DNA of 64,000 nt from Pseudomonas flavescens (GTDB taxonomy: Bacteria > Pseudomonadota > Gammaproteobacteria > Pseudomonadales > Pseudomonadaceae), in assembly GCF_013408425.1 (NCBI RefSeq), contig NZ_JACBYV010000001.1, positions 372,001 to 436,000 on the forward strand, written 5' to 3'. The translations under genes were made by a program, and so were the position numbers. The notes beneath the pieces are model-generated. The model was not told the origin of the DNA. It saw nothing but the letters and a program-made list of their open reading frames with translations, and ran no database searches. Positions 9,423 through 20,660 of the stretch are shown here, piece after piece; position 1 is the first letter of the stretch, and every line of letters starts with the position of its first letter.

Positions 9423-10241
9423 ATGAAGATCGAACTCGTACAAATGCGCGGCCGTGATGGCGACACCGTCTACAACCTGAGTCGCGCTCTACAGGCTATC
9501 GATGACAGCGCCGAGGGTACCGATCTGCTGGTTTTCTCGGAAACTCATCTGATGGGCTTTCCGACAGCGCTGAACATCGCCGAACTGGCCGAGCCAGTCG
9601 ATGGCCCGACGATTCAGGCCGTGCAGCAGGCGGTTCGCGAGCGCAATGTCTCGGTGGCCATCGGCATGGCGGAAAACGATGCGGGGGTGTTCTACAACAC
9701 CACGTTGCTGATCACCCCGGCGGGGATCGCCATGCGCTACCGCAAGACCCACCTGTGGTCCTCCGACCGTGGCATCTTCACGCCGGGTGACCGCTACGTG
9801 ACGGTGCCCTGGCAGGGAATCCGGGTCGGCATTCTGATCTGTTTCGACATCGAGTTTCCGGAAAGCGCCCGGGCGCTGGCGCAGCTCGGCGTCGACCTGA
9901 TCATCGTCACCAACGGCAACATGGACCCCTACGGTCCCACCCACCGCACGGCGATCATGGCGCGCGCCATGGAAAACCAGGCATTCGCGGTGATGGTCAA
10001 TCGCGTAGGCAGCGGCGATGGCGATCTGGTCTTCGCTGGCGGCAGCAGTGTGGTCGATCCGTTCGGTCAGTTGCTGTGCGAGGCGGGTCGCGAAGAGTGC
10101 CGGCAGATCGTCGAGCTCGACTTCGATCAGCGGCAGGCTGCCTGCAGCGATTACCGCTACCTCGAGGAGCGGCGCCTGACGCTGCCTGGCGAGCGCATCG
10201 ACTACCCGGACGGGCGCCGAGAACTGCTGATTCCACGTTAA
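9423..10241 (+). CDS. Carbon-nitrogen hydrolase, nitrilase superfamily
   Basis: A 272-residue cytoplasmic hydrolase of amides or nitriles. The Glu-Lys-Cys triad of the superfamily is visible: Glu in FSETHLMGF (about residue 40), Lys in YRKTHLW (about 107) and Cys in ILICFDIEFPE (about 140). The specific substrate is not evident; amidase activity is more likely than true nitrilase activity given the length. The ATG at 9423 follows an AGGATATCGAG sequence. An APC permease begins 107 bases downstream, suggesting uptake of an amino acid or amine and hydrolysis of its amide. Confidence 0.9.
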   Translation: MKIELVQMRGRDGDTVYNLSRALQAIDDSAEGTDLLVFSETHLMGFPTALNIAELAEPVDGPTIQAVQQAVRERNVSVAIGMAENDAGVFYNTTLLITPAGIAMRYRKTHLWSSDRGIFTPGDRYVTVPWQGIRVGILICFDIEFPESARALAQLGVDLIIVTNGNMDPYGPTHRTAIMARAMENQAFAVMVNRVGSGDGDLVFAGGSSVVDPFGQLLCEAGREECRQIVELDFDQRQAACSDYRYLEERRLTLPGERIDYPDGRRELLIPR

Positions 10242-10348
10242 GACGGAGGCCAACCTCCGCGTTGCCGCCGGGCCCTGCGCCCGGTGAGCGCTGCTGTGTT
10301 CGCCGACTTCGGCTCTGCCATAAAAATCATAATCTCGGAGTAGCAGTA

Positions 10349-11671
10349 ATGGCCAATCTCAAACGTACCCTGTCACTGGGTTCGGTGGTGCTGTTCGGCA
10401 TCGCCTACATGACCCCGATCATCGTGCTCGGTACCTTCGGCATTCTTGCCGACGTGACCAGTGGGCAAGTGCCCGCCGCCTACCTGGCCGCGACACTGGC
10501 CATGCTGTTCACCGCACTGAGCTACGCGAAAATGGCCGCGGCCTTTCCCGTGGCCGGCTCCGCCTACACCTACGTGCGCAAGTCGATCAACGCCAAGCTG
10601 GGCTTTCTCGCCGGCTGGGCGGTGCTGCTCGATTATCTGTTTCTGCCCATGGCCATCTGGCTGATCGGCGCAGCCTACCTGGGTTCGGCGTTTCCCGAGG
10701 TGCCGCAGGCCATCTGGGTGCTGGGCTTCATCGTGGTGACGTCACTGATCAACGTGGTGGGCCTGCAACTGGCCAAGACGGTCAACGGCCTGCTGATGGT
10801 GGTGCAGCTTCTGGTGCTGGTGGCCTTCGTTGCCCTGTGCGTGCATTACGTGGCGGGGGACGGCAGCAAACCGCTGTGGAGCCTGAAGCCGTTCTTCGAC
10901 GGCAGTTTCAGCCTGCCGCTGGTGATGGGCGGCGCTGCCATTGCCTGTTATTCGTTTCTCGGCTTCGATGCGGTCAGCACGCTGACCGAGGAAACCCGCG
11001 ATCCGCAGAAGACCATTCCCAGAGCGATTCTGCTGATTACCCTGTTCGGCGGGCTGATCTTCATCGTCACCTCCTACTTCGTGCAGCTCGCTCACCCTGG
11101 CGCCGTGTTCACCAGTACCGATTCCGCCGCCTATGAAATCGCCCGCAACATCGGCGGCGATCTGTTCGTGTCGATATTCCTGATCGGCCTGATCGTCGGC
11201 CAATTCACCTCGGGCCTGTCGGCTCAGGCCAGTGCCTCGCGTCTGCTGTTCGCCATGGGCCGTGACGGCGTGCTGCCCAAGCGCCTGTTCGGTACCCTGA
11301 GCAAACGCTTCGGAACGCCGCTGGGAAGCATCCTGCTGTGCGCGGTGGTGGCCTTGCTGGCGCTGAAACTGGACGTGACCACCTCGACCTCGTTCATCAA
11401 CTTCGGTGCTTTCCTGGCGTTCTCGCTGGTCAACCTGTCGGTCATCTTTCACTACTGGATCGGCGGCGCCCGGCGCGGTGCCAGGGCGCTGCTGCAGTAC
11501 CTGCTGTTTCCACTGCTCGGCATGTTCGCCACGCTGTGGCTGATGATCAGCCTGGATCACCTGGCGATCACCCTTGGCCTGTGCTGGCTGGCACTGGGCG
11601 TCGCCTACCTGGCCTGGCTGACCGCAGGCTTTCGGCGCCAGCCGCCGGAGATGCAGTTCGACGCTGCCTGA
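10349..11671 (+). CDS. APC superfamily amino acid permease
   Basis: A 440-residue integral membrane protein with about twelve hydrophobic helices. The start region (LGSVVLFGIAYMTPIIVLG) contains the broken first helix typical of the amino acid-polyamine-organocation superfamily, and FPVAGSAYTYVRK marks the second helix region. The ATG at 10349 has CGGAG upstream. A longer frame reaching back to 10076 overlaps the nitrilase gene in another frame and is rejected. The substrate is unknown. Linkage to the nitrilase-family gene suggests an amino acid or amine used as nitrogen source. Confidence 0.9.
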   Translation: MANLKRTLSLGSVVLFGIAYMTPIIVLGTFGILADVTSGQVPAAYLAATLAMLFTALSYAKMAAAFPVAGSAYTYVRKSINAKLGFLAGWAVLLDYLFLPMAIWLIGAAYLGSAFPEVPQAIWVLGFIVVTSLINVVGLQLAKTVNGLLMVVQLLVLVAFVALCVHYVAGDGSKPLWSLKPFFDGSFSLPLVMGGAAIACYSFLGFDAVSTLTEETRDPQKTIPRAILLITLFGGLIFIVTSYFVQLAHPGAVFTSTDSAAYEIARNIGGDLFVSIFLIGLIVGQFTSGLSAQASASRLLFAMGRDGVLPKRLFGTLSKRFGTPLGSILLCAVVALLALKLDVTTSTSFINFGAFLAFSLVNLSVIFHYWIGGARRGARALLQYLLFPLLGMFATLWLMISLDHLAITLGLCWLALGVAYLAWLTAGFRRQPPEMQFDAA

Positions 11672-11675
11672 GTCA

Positions 11676-12596
11676 TCACTGCCGAGCGACGCTCACCCCT
11701 TCGAGGTTGGCGAAGGAGGTGTCCTTGGCGGTGAGCAGGAAGTCACGCATGAAGGGGGCGTCGAGCATGTCCGTGCGGATGCCCGCGTAAAGCGTGGCGA
11801 ACAGTCCCTTGTCGCCCAGGCGCTTGGCGGTCACGTAGCCACGCGAGCTGTACTCGTGCAGCGCCCAGTTGGGCAGGCCGCAGACGCCACGGCCGCTGGC
11901 CACCAGTTGCATCATCATCACCGTCAGTTCCGAGGTGCGCACCTGGGCGGGCTCGATATCGGCGGGCTCGAGAAAGCGGGTGAAGATATCCAGTCGATCC
12001 CGTTCCACCGGGTAGGTGATCAGGGTTTCCTTGATCAGGTCTTCGGGGCGGATGAAAGGCCGGTTGGCCAGTGCGTGCTGGTTGGCCACCGCCAGCATCG
12101 CCTCATAGGTGAACAGCGGCACGTAGGTGATGCCTGACAGCTCCAGCGGGTCGGAGGTCACTACCAGGTCGAGGTCGCCGCGGGCCAGGGCGGGCAGTGG
12201 CGCGAAGGAGAACCCCGAAGCCAGATCCAGCTCCACTTCGGGCCATGCATCGCGAAACTGATCGATGGTCGGCATCAGCCACTGGAAGCAGCTGTGGCAT
12301 TCGATCGCCATGTGCAGACGACCCGCAGTGCCGCCGGCGAGCCGTGCCAGATCGCGTTCGGCACTGCGCAGCAGGGGCAGCACGTTATCGCACAGTTGCA
12401 GCAGGCGCAGGCCGGCGCTGGTGAACCGCACCGGTTTGGTCTTGCGTACGAAAAGCTGCATGCCCAGGCGCTCCTCCAGCTCCTTGAACTGGTGCGACAG
12501 TGCGGACTGCGTCAGGTGCAGGCGCTCGGCGGCCTCGACCAGGCTGTCGGTCTCGCGCAGCGCGTGGAGGGTTTTCAAATGGCGGATTTCGAGCAT
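11676..12596 (-). CDS. metR: MetR, LysR-type regulator of methionine synthesis
   Basis: LysR-type activator that uses homocysteine as co-effector to control metE, metH and related genes. The 306-residue protein is closely similar along its length to the E. coli MetR I remember: HLKTLHALRETDSLVEAAE with TQSALSHQF in the helix-turn-helix, then AIECHSCFQWLMPT and ITYPVERDRLD in the effector domain. It converges on the APC permease, ending four bases after that stop. No met biosynthetic gene is adjacent. Confidence 0.92.
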   Translation of the reverse strand: MLEIRHLKTLHALRETDSLVEAAERLHLTQSALSHQFKELEERLGMQLFVRKTKPVRFTSAGLRLLQLCDNVLPLLRSAERDLARLAGGTAGRLHMAIECHSCFQWLMPTIDQFRDAWPEVELDLASGFSFAPLPALARGDLDLVVTSDPLELSGITYVPLFTYEAMLAVANQHALANRPFIRPEDLIKETLITYPVERDRLDIFTRFLEPADIEPAQVRTSELTVMMMQLVASGRGVCGLPNWALHEYSSRGYVTAKRLGDKGLFATLYAGIRTDMLDAPFMRDFLLTAKDTSFANLEGVSVARQ

Positions 12597-12803
12597 GGCA
12601 GGCCTGCGAGATATTCAACTGATCGCTTGGGAAGATGAGCGACTTTCATGAAGGCAGTGTCCCTCAGGGCTGGCTCGCTGTCGAGTCATTCATCGATCAC
12701 CCCGCCTGGCGGATTTCATCAAACTGTCACCATTGTGTGGCAGCGCGCTTTCGCCAATCACTGCGACACTTCTCGGCTATCCGGTTTCTCGCTTATGGAA
12801 TGA

Positions 12804-13796
12804 ATGATGCGCGTCGTGGTTTTTCTGGCTGCCTTGCTATGCAGCCTGTCGTCCCTGGCGACTGAAGCATGCAAGGTCGGTTCGGACATCGAGCGCGTAT
12901 CGCTGGGCGAGGTGAGCCTGGCTTACCAGAGCATCGGGCGCAGTGGCGACCCGGCGCTGCTGTTGGTCATGGGCCTGGGTGGGCAACTGATCCACTGGCC
13001 GGATGACGTGGTCGAGCAGTTGTGCGAACAAGGCTTTCGGGTCATTCGCTTCGACAACCGCGATGTGGGCCTGAGCCGCTGGAACGCCGAGGTGCCAACC
13101 GCCAACCTTGCCTATGAAGTGTTGCGCTATCGCCTCGGGCTCTCCGTCGGCGCGCCTTACGGACTGCGTGACATGGCTGGCGATGCGCTGGGCCTGATGG
13201 ATGTGTTGGGCATTCGTCAGTTTCATCTGCTCGGCGCGAGCATGGGCGGCATGATCGCTCAGCATGTGGCCGATATGGCGCCGCAGCGGGTGCGCAGCCT
13301 GACCCTGGTGATGACCAGCTCCGGCGCCCAGGGATTGCCGGCGCCCAGCCCGGCACTGTTGCGGTTGTTGTCGCGACGCGATGCACCCAGTCGCGAGGCG
13401 GCGCTGGAACAGCAGGCCGATCTGCTGGCCGCGCTAGGCAGCCCGACAGTCGTGGATGATCGCGCGATGTTGTTGCACCAGGCCGAGGTCGCCTACGACC
13501 GTGCCTTCAATCCCGCCGGGGTGGAGCGGCAGTTGCTGGCGATTCTCGCCGAAAGCAGCCGAGTCGATCTGCTCAATCGGCTGCAGGTGCCGACTCTGGT
13601 GGTGCACGGCACCGCCGATCCACTGCTGCCGGTCATGCACGGTGTGCACGTGGCGGCGCATGTGCGCGGTAGCGAGCTGCGGCTGATCCCCGGGCTCGCT
13701 CACCGCTTTCAGGAGCGGTTCAAGGCGCCGTTGCTGGCGGCCGTACTGCCGCATCTGCAAGCTCACCGCCAAGATGTGCAACTGGTGCAGATGTAG
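12804..13796 (+). CDS. Exported alpha/beta hydrolase
   Basis: A 330-residue protein with a probable signal peptide (about residues 1-20, ending SSLATEA). It has an alpha/beta hydrolase fold: oxyanion region VMGLGGQ, nucleophile Ser in GASMGG (about residue 147), acid Asp in GTADPLLP (about 273) and His in GLAHRF (about 300). Substrate unknown; such proteins are esterases or lipases of broad type. Two ATGs in tandem (12804, 12807) could start it. Its last 77 bases overlap the 3' end of convergent glpD in another frame. Confidence 0.87.
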   Translation: MMRVVVFLAALLCSLSSLATEACKVGSDIERVSLGEVSLAYQSIGRSGDPALLLVMGLGGQLIHWPDDVVEQLCEQGFRVIRFDNRDVGLSRWNAEVPTANLAYEVLRYRLGLSVGAPYGLRDMAGDALGLMDVLGIRQFHLLGASMGGMIAQHVADMAPQRVRSLTLVMTSSGAQGLPAPSPALLRLLSRRDAPSREAALEQQADLLAALGSPTVVDDRAMLLHQAEVAYDRAFNPAGVERQLLAILAESSRVDLLNRLQVPTLVVHGTADPLLPVMHGVHVAAHVRGSELRLIPGLAHRFQERFKAPLLAAVLPHLQAHRQDVQLVQM

Positions 13797-15321
13797 CCAC
13801 TGCCGCGGTATGCACTTCAGGGGTGATGTAGCGCTGCAGCCTGTTGCGCTGCGTCGCGGACAGGAACAGGCCGAGCTTGCTGCGACGCCAGAGAACGTCG
13901 TCCACTTCCGTGGCCCACTCGTGCTGGCGCAGGTAATCCACCTCGCGGGCATACAGGCCATGGCCGAAATCTTCGCCCATCTGCTCCAGGCTCTCGACCT
14001 TGTCGAGCAGTTGCCAGGTGCGGCTGCCATAGCTGGCGGCCCAGCGGCGGGCCAAGGCGGTATCCAGCCAGCCATGACGCGCACAGAGTGCGTCGACCAG
14101 GCTTTGCCGGCTCTGCATCTGCTCGCCACCGGGCAGCGGTGCCTCGGCGGTCCAGCGGGCACCCAGATTGGGAAAGAAGGGCGCCAGTTGCGCCAGTGCC
14201 GACTCCGCCAGCTTGCGGTAGGTGGTCAGCTTGCCGCCGAACACTGATAGCAGCGGCGGTTCGTCACCCTGGGCCGACAACGACAGCGTGTAGTCGCGGG
14301 TGATGGCCGAAGGTTCGTCCGACTCGTCATCGCAGAGCGGGCGTACACCAGCGTAGCTGTGCAGGATGTCTGCACGGCTGACCGACTTGCGGAAATGGGC
14401 GTTGACCACCTGCAGCAGGTAATCGGTTTCCTCGTCGCTGATGCTGACCGTGGCAGGATCGCCGGTGTATTCACGGTCGGTGGTGCCGATCAGGGTGAAG
14501 CGGTCGAGGTAGGGAATGGCGAACACGATACGGCGATCTTCGTTCTGCAGGATGTAGGCCTGCTCACCGTCGAAAAGCTTTGGCACGATGATGTGGCTGC
14601 CCTGGATCAGTCGGATGCCGTAGGGCGATTGCTGCTTAAGGTCGTCACGAATGAAGCGCGCTACCCACGGACCGGCCGCGTTGACCAGCGCCTTGGCACG
14701 AATCGAGAACAGGCTGCCATCGGCACGCTCCAAGTGGATATGCCACAACCCCTTGCTGCGTCGTGCGCTGACGCAGCGCGTGTGCGTGTGTACATGGGCG
14801 CCATGTTCCCGTGCCGCCATGGCGTTGAGCACCACCAGCCGGGCGTCGTCCACCCAGCAATCGGAATATTCGAAACCCTTGCTGATCTCCGCCTTGAGCG
14901 GGCTGCCTGCGCCGAAACTCACGCCACGGGAGCGCGGCAGGGCCTTGCGCTTGCCGAGGTTGTCGTACAGAAACAGCCCGGCACGGATCAGCCAGGCAGG
15001 GCGCAGGTGCGGGCGGTGGGGCAGGATGAAGCGCATCGGGCTGACGATGTGTGGCGCCTTGGCCAGCAGCACTTCGCGTTCGGCCAGCGCTTCACGCACC
15101 AGACGGAATTCATGGTGCTCGAGGTAGCGCAGCCCTCCATGAATCAGCTTGCTGCTCGCCGAGGACGTATGCCGGGCGAGGTCGTCTTTCTCGCAAAGGA
15201 ACACGGACAGGCCACGACCGGCCGCATCACAGGCGATGCCAGTACCGTTGATGCCACCGCCGACAACGGCGATATCGTAGATCTCGGACAGCGGGCTGGT
15301 GGACAAGCTGGATGTTGGCAT
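13720..15321 (-). CDS. glpD: Aerobic glycerol-3-phosphate dehydrogenase
   Basis: Membrane-associated FAD enzyme that oxidises sn-glycerol 3-phosphate to dihydroxyacetone phosphate and passes electrons to quinone. The Rossmann motif VVGGGINGTGIACDAAGRG is at about residues 19-37; SKLIHGGLRYLE and FGGKLTTYR are family signatures. At 533 residues it is longer than the roughly 500-510 usual. The extra residues are a low-complexity Ala/Pro-rich C-terminal tail that overlaps the convergent hydrolase gene. It lies beyond glpR and has its own candidate GlpR operators upstream. Confidence 0.97.
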   Translation of the reverse strand: MPTSSLSTSPLSEIYDIAVVGGGINGTGIACDAAGRGLSVFLCEKDDLARHTSSASSKLIHGGLRYLEHHEFRLVREALAEREVLLAKAPHIVSPMRFILPHRPHLRPAWLIRAGLFLYDNLGKRKALPRSRGVSFGAGSPLKAEISKGFEYSDCWVDDARLVVLNAMAAREHGAHVHTHTRCVSARRSKGLWHIHLERADGSLFSIRAKALVNAAGPWVARFIRDDLKQQSPYGIRLIQGSHIIVPKLFDGEQAYILQNEDRRIVFAIPYLDRFTLIGTTDREYTGDPATVSISDEETDYLLQVVNAHFRKSVSRADILHSYAGVRPLCDDESDEPSAITRDYTLSLSAQGDEPPLLSVFGGKLTTYRKLAESALAQLAPFFPNLGARWTAEAPLPGGEQMQSRQSLVDALCARHGWLDTALARRWAASYGSRTWQLLDKVESLEQMGEDFGHGLYAREVDYLRQHEWATEVDDVLWRRSKLGLFLSATQRNRLQRYITPEVHTAAVATSAPVAHLGGELADAAVRPPATAP

Positions 15322-15347
15322 CGTCAGGCCTCGTGTTGCTTTGGTAT

Positions 15348-15382
15348 TTGAATTCGAACATCTGTGTTCGCTTTCGAAAATA
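15348..15382 (-). promoter_or_regulatory. Candidate GlpR operators upstream of glpD
   Basis: Two adjacent sites resemble the glycerol repressor operator with TTCG-N4-CGAA core. TGTTCGCTTTCGAAAATA at 15364-15381 keeps both half-sites, and TTTGAATTCGAACAT just before it keeps one fully. They sit 25-60 bases upstream of the glpD ATG. Matching is to the E. coli consensus as I remember it; no footprint is implied. Confidence 0.6.
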
Positions 15383-15603
15383 TTAGCGCATGAATAGACA
15401 CGTATCCAGTGAGATTCGATTGAAAAAACTCATCGTCATACCCTGGAATGAAAATACGTGAACATTTCTACAGATAGCCGTAGCGGCGGAAGGTTCGCTC
15501 TACGTTGCTATGAAAGGCTGAAAAGGCCGGGGCACGCGGGCGATGGAAGGTAGGCATTCCATCGGCCGGGCGTGGAGGAGGGAGGCGCGATATCGAATGC
15601 GGG

Positions 15604-16359
15604 TCAGACCACTTCGAGGCGGATCTTGTGCTGGTCGAGCAGTTGAACGAGGGCCGGCACCGGTTGCTGGTCGGTCACCAGGCAGTCGATCAGGCTGATA
15701 GGGCCGAGGCGGATCATGGCGTTGCGCCCGAACTTGCTCGAGTCGGCAGCGAGGATCACCTTGCGGGCATTGGCGATGATCGCCTGGGAGACCCGTACTT
15801 CCTGATAGTCGAAGTCCAGCAGGCTGCCGTCTTCATCGATGCCGCTGATGCCTACCAGGGCGAAGTCGACCTTGAACTGGTTGATGAAGTCGACACTCGC
15901 CTGGCCCACCAAACCACCATCACGACGCACGTTGCCGCCGGTGAGCAGCACGTCGAAATCATCCTTGGCGCTGAGCATCGAGGCCACGTTGAGGTTGTTG
16001 GTGATGATCTTCAGGTGATTGTGATTGAGCAGGGCGCGAGCAATGGATTCGGTGGTGGTACCGATGTTGATGAACAGCGAGGCGTGATCGGGAATCTGCG
16101 CAGCCACGGCTTCGCCGATGCGTTGTTTCTCATGGCGCATCTGGTCGGCGCGCATGGCGTAAGCGGTGTTCTCGACACTGGAGTCGTAGGCGGCGCCGCC
16201 GTGGTAGCGACGCAGCAGGTTGGCATCGGCCAATTGGTTGATGTCGCGGCGGATGGTTTGTGGCGTGACGACGAACAGGGTGGCCAGCTCCTCGATGCTG
16301 ACATAGCCGCGTTCGCGGATCAGATCGAGGATTTGCTGCTGACGGGGAGGCAGATTCAT
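15604..16359 (-). CDS. glpR: Glycerol-3-phosphate regulon repressor GlpR
   Basis: DeoR-family repressor released from DNA by glycerol 3-phosphate. The 251-residue protein has the N-terminal DeoR helix-turn-helix ([20 protein letters not shown] then [12 protein letters not shown], about residues 7-45) and a sugar-phosphate-binding domain with [16 protein letters not shown] near residue 133 and ADSSKFGR near 207. Its position between glpK and glpD and the operator-like sites at both glpD and glpF support the assignment. It is probably cotranscribed with glpFK (95-base gap to glpK). Confidence 0.95.
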   Translation of the reverse strand: MNLPPRQQQILDLIRERGYVSIEELATLFVVTPQTIRRDINQLADANLLRRYHGGAAYDSSVENTAYAMRADQMRHEKQRIGEAVAAQIPDHASLFINIGTTTESIARALLNHNHLKIITNNLNVASMLSAKDDFDVLLTGGNVRRDGGLVGQASVDFINQFKVDFALVGISGIDEDGSLLDFDYQEVRVSQAIIANARKVILAADSSKFGRNAMIRLGPISLIDCLVTDQQPVPALVQLLDQHKIRLEVV

Positions 16360-16454
16360 GGGGGATCCTTCGGGCTGCCGTGCAGAATTAACCCATGATG
16401 CCGCACGAATCTGCTCTCTGCCAGTTGCAGCCGGGCGCGACCCCGGCTTAGCGC

Positions 16455-18017
<1,563 letters not shown>

Positions 18018-18033
18018 TCATGCGGCGTCGAAT

Positions 18034-18879
18034 TCAGGAAGCTTTGACGTCGCGATTTGCCGACTGTTCTACTTGCGGCTCAATCGCACTGGGCAGGTGC
18101 CGAGCGATCATGCCGCGATAAACCGCTGCGCCGATGCAGGCGCCAAGAATCGGCGCGAAGATCGGGACCAGGAAGTACGGAATATCACGGCCGCCGGTCA
18201 GCGATATCTCGCCCCAGCCGGTCAGGAAGGTCATCAGCTTGGGGCCGAAGTCGCGAGCCGGGTTCATCGCGAACCCGGTCAGCGGGCCCATGGCACTGCC
18301 GATCACGGCGATCAGCAGGCCGATCAGCAGCGGGGCCATCGGACCACGCGGCAGGCCGTTGTTGTCATCGGTCAGGGACATGATCACGCCCATGAGGATG
18401 GCGGTGATCACCACTTCGACCATGAACGCCTGGCCGGTGGACAGCACGGGATTGGGGAAGGTGGAGAATACCGAAGCCAGTTCCAGGCTGGCCTGGGAGC
18501 CACGGACCATCTGGTTGGCCTGTTCGAATTCCAGGAACAGACCACTGTAGAGGGTGTAGACCAGCAGGGCGCCACAGAAGGCACCGGCGATCTGGGCAAG
18601 GATGTAGAACGGCAGCTTGCCTTTCTCGAAGCCGGCGAACAGCCACAGCGCGATGCTCACGGCAGGGTTCAGGTGCGCACCGGAAACACCGGCGGTGAGG
18701 TAGATCGCCATGCTGACGCCTACGCCCCAGATGATGCTGATCTCCCAGAGCCCGAAGCTCGCGCCGGCGACTTTCAGGGCGGCGACGCAGCCGGTGCCGA
18801 AGAAGATGAGCAGTGCGGTGCCCAGGAACTCGGCCATGCATTGGCCCGAGAGCGATGGTTGTCGTAGAGCAGCTGTCAT
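18034..18879 (-). CDS. glpF: Glycerol uptake facilitator GlpF
   Basis: Aquaglyceroporin for glycerol diffusion across the inner membrane. The 281-residue protein has six helices and the two aquaporin half-helices: HLNPAVSIALW (about residue 70) and MNPARDFGPKL (about 207). The start at 18879 (MTAALRQP) has CGAGGT before it. A longer frame up to 19047 adds residues unlike the family and is rejected. It heads the glpFK(R) operon, with operator-like sequence upstream at 19002-19019. Confidence 0.95.
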   Translation of the reverse strand: MTAALRQPSLSGQCMAEFLGTALLIFFGTGCVAALKVAGASFGLWEISIIWGVGVSMAIYLTAGVSGAHLNPAVSIALWLFAGFEKGKLPFYILAQIAGAFCGALLVYTLYSGLFLEFEQANQMVRGSQASLELASVFSTFPNPVLSTGQAFMVEVVITAILMGVIMSLTDDNNGLPRGPMAPLLIGLLIAVIGSAMGPLTGFAMNPARDFGPKLMTFLTGWGEISLTGGRDIPYFLVPIFAPILGACIGAAVYRGMIARHLPSAIEPQVEQSANRDVKAS

Positions 18880-19246
18880 GATGAACCTCGATTTTTTGTT
18901 GTTGTATGGCGCCGCTGCAAAGCAGCTTGGCGAGGCCTCCAGAGCGTCGCCGTTTGCAAGGTCGCCATGGCTGATGTGAGTGACGGTTGTTGCTACCGCA
19001 AATGTTCGTAATCGAAAAAAATATATACGGAGAACACGTATTGTCAAAAAGTGAACGTTAGAAGCGGCTCATTTTTTCGATATCAATCGTGTGCATAGTT
19101 CAATAGGTCAGCGCGGCGCGCGATAGGTTCCCTCACCAGAGAAGATTCGATAGCGGCTTTTCAAGACTGAAGCAGAGCCTTTTGCCCAGCGGCAGCGCTA
19201 GAATCGCTGCAACCTGCATCGCTGCTACCTTTTGCCTGGAGCTGTC
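18880..19246. promoter_or_regulatory. Divergent glpF/ybaK intergenic region
   Basis: This 367-base stretch between divergent glpF and ybaK holds no convincing gene. ATGTTCGTAATCGAAAAA at 19002-19019 has the TTCG-N4-CGAA core of a GlpR operator. A weaker match, TTTTTCGATATCAATC, lies at about 19073-19089. The intervening AT-rich stretch with ATATATAC is a likely promoter for glpF. The rest shows nothing specific. Confidence 0.6.
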
Positions 19247-19714
19247 ATGACCCCCGCACTGGATCTGCTGAAAAAGGTTCGCGCCGAACATCGAATCCAC
19301 AGTTATGAACACGATCCGAAGGCCGCGTCCTACGGTCTGGAGGCCGCGGAGAAGCTTGGTCTCGATCCCGCACAGGTGTTCAAGACGCTGCTGGCCAGCA
19401 GTGAAAAGGGCGAATTGCTGGTAGCCGTGGTGCCGGTGGTCGGCACCCTGGACCTGAAGGCCCTGGCCCAGGCCGCCGGGGTGAAGAAGGTCGACATGGC
19501 GGCAGTCGATGCCGCGCAGCGGGCAACCGGGTATCTGGTCGGCGGCATCAGCCCGCTGGGGCAGAAGAAGCGTCTGCGAACCTTCATCGACAGCAGTGCC
19601 CTGAACTTCCCCAGCATCCATGTCAGTGCCGGGCGCCGAGGCCTCGAGGTCGAGCTGAGTGCCGAGGTACTGGCGCAGCACACCCAGGCGCAGTTTGCCG
19701 CTATCGGTCGTTAG
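19247..19714 (+). CDS. ybaK: YbaK/EbsC-type Cys-tRNA(Pro) deacylase
   Basis: Free-standing editing protein that hydrolyses Cys-tRNA(Pro) made in error by prolyl-tRNA synthetase. The 155-residue product shows the YbaK fold landmarks: EHDPKAASYGLEAAEKLGLD at about 22-41, KTLLASSEKGELLVAVVPV with the catalytic Lys at about 45, and YLVGGISPLGQKKRL at about 97-111. The ATG at 19247 gives the usual length; five extra codons upstream are possible but lack support. Confidence 0.94.
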   Translation: MTPALDLLKKVRAEHRIHSYEHDPKAASYGLEAAEKLGLDPAQVFKTLLASSEKGELLVAVVPVVGTLDLKALAQAAGVKKVDMAAVDAAQRATGYLVGGISPLGQKKRLRTFIDSSALNFPSIHVSAGRRGLEVELSAEVLAQHTQAQFAAIGR

Positions 19715-19883
19715 CCCGGCTCAGTGCCATCGGTCAGCGGCCATGCGTGGGCGAGCATTGCGCGTCCCTGTATGATCGGAGGCAGTTTGCATGATGCCGC
19801 TGATGTACGGGCTGGATGCAGGGCACGGGGAGCAGCGGCGGTAGGTCGCGCTGCGGAAACGGGAGCAGGAGGCTTGGCGGGTG

Positions 19884-20660
19884 ATGAAAGGGTTTCGGTG
19901 GGTGGCGGGCAGTTTGTTGACGGCTGCGCTGCTGGGCAGTGCCTGCGTCAGGGCCGAAACCCTGGTCATGGAGGCGGACGTATGGTGTCCGGTGAACTGT
20001 GCCGAGGGCGCCGAGCGGCCTGGCATCTTCGTCGAGCTGGCCAGGGAGATCTTCGCCGAGGCGGGCATCGACGTGCAGTACCGCGTCACCAATTGGGCGC
20101 GTGCGGTGCAGGATGTGCGCAGTGGCCGCGTCAATGCGCTGGTCGGAGCCGGTCGTCGCGATGCCCCGGACTTCATCTTCGGCGATACCGCCCCGGGTAT
20201 TTCCCGTAACTGTTTCTATGCCCGAGCCGACAGCACCTGGCGCTACAGTGGCCTGGCGTCCCTTGCGCAGATCCGCCTCGGGGTGATCAATGGCTACAGC
20301 TACGGTGAGGCGCTGGACGACTACATCCGCCGCAATCAGAGGAACCTGGACCGTCTGCAGCAGGCTGCAGGCGAGCAGGCGCTGGCGCTGAATATTCGCA
20401 AAGTCGAGCTGGGCCGGGTCGATGCCACGCTGGAAAACACCTGGGTGATGTCCCTGTATCTCGATCAGCACAAGAATGCCGACAATCTCATCGAGGTCGG
20501 TTGCCGGATGCCCGACGTACCTATCTATATCGCCTTTTCCCCGGTGCTGCCCTCCAGCACCCGCTACCGAGACATCTTCGATCACGGCGTACGCCGCTAC
20601 CGCCAGGACGGCCGCCTGGATGCCCTGCTCAAACGTTACGGGATTCACTCGGAGCGTTGA
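19884..20660 (+). CDS. Periplasmic solute-binding protein, family 3 type
   Basis: A 258-residue exported protein (signal peptide about residues 1-24, cleavage after VRA) with the two-lobed SBP family 3 / transporter substrate-binding fold: PGIFVELAREIFAEAGI and WARAVQDVRSGRVNALVGAG. No ABC permease or ATPase adjoins it, so it may work alone as a signalling or orphan binding protein, as many pseudomonad paralogues do. The ligand is unknown. A GTG three bases upstream (19881) is an alternative start; the ATG is better placed after AGCAGGAGG. Confidence 0.83.
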   Translation: MKGFRWVAGSLLTAALLGSACVRAETLVMEADVWCPVNCAEGAERPGIFVELAREIFAEAGIDVQYRVTNWARAVQDVRSGRVNALVGAGRRDAPDFIFGDTAPGISRNCFYARADSTWRYSGLASLAQIRLGVINGYSYGEALDDYIRRNQRNLDRLQQAAGEQALALNIRKVELGRVDATLENTWVMSLYLDQHKNADNLIEVGCRMPDVPIYIAFSPVLPSSTRYRDIFDHGVRRYRQDGRLDALLKRYGIHSER

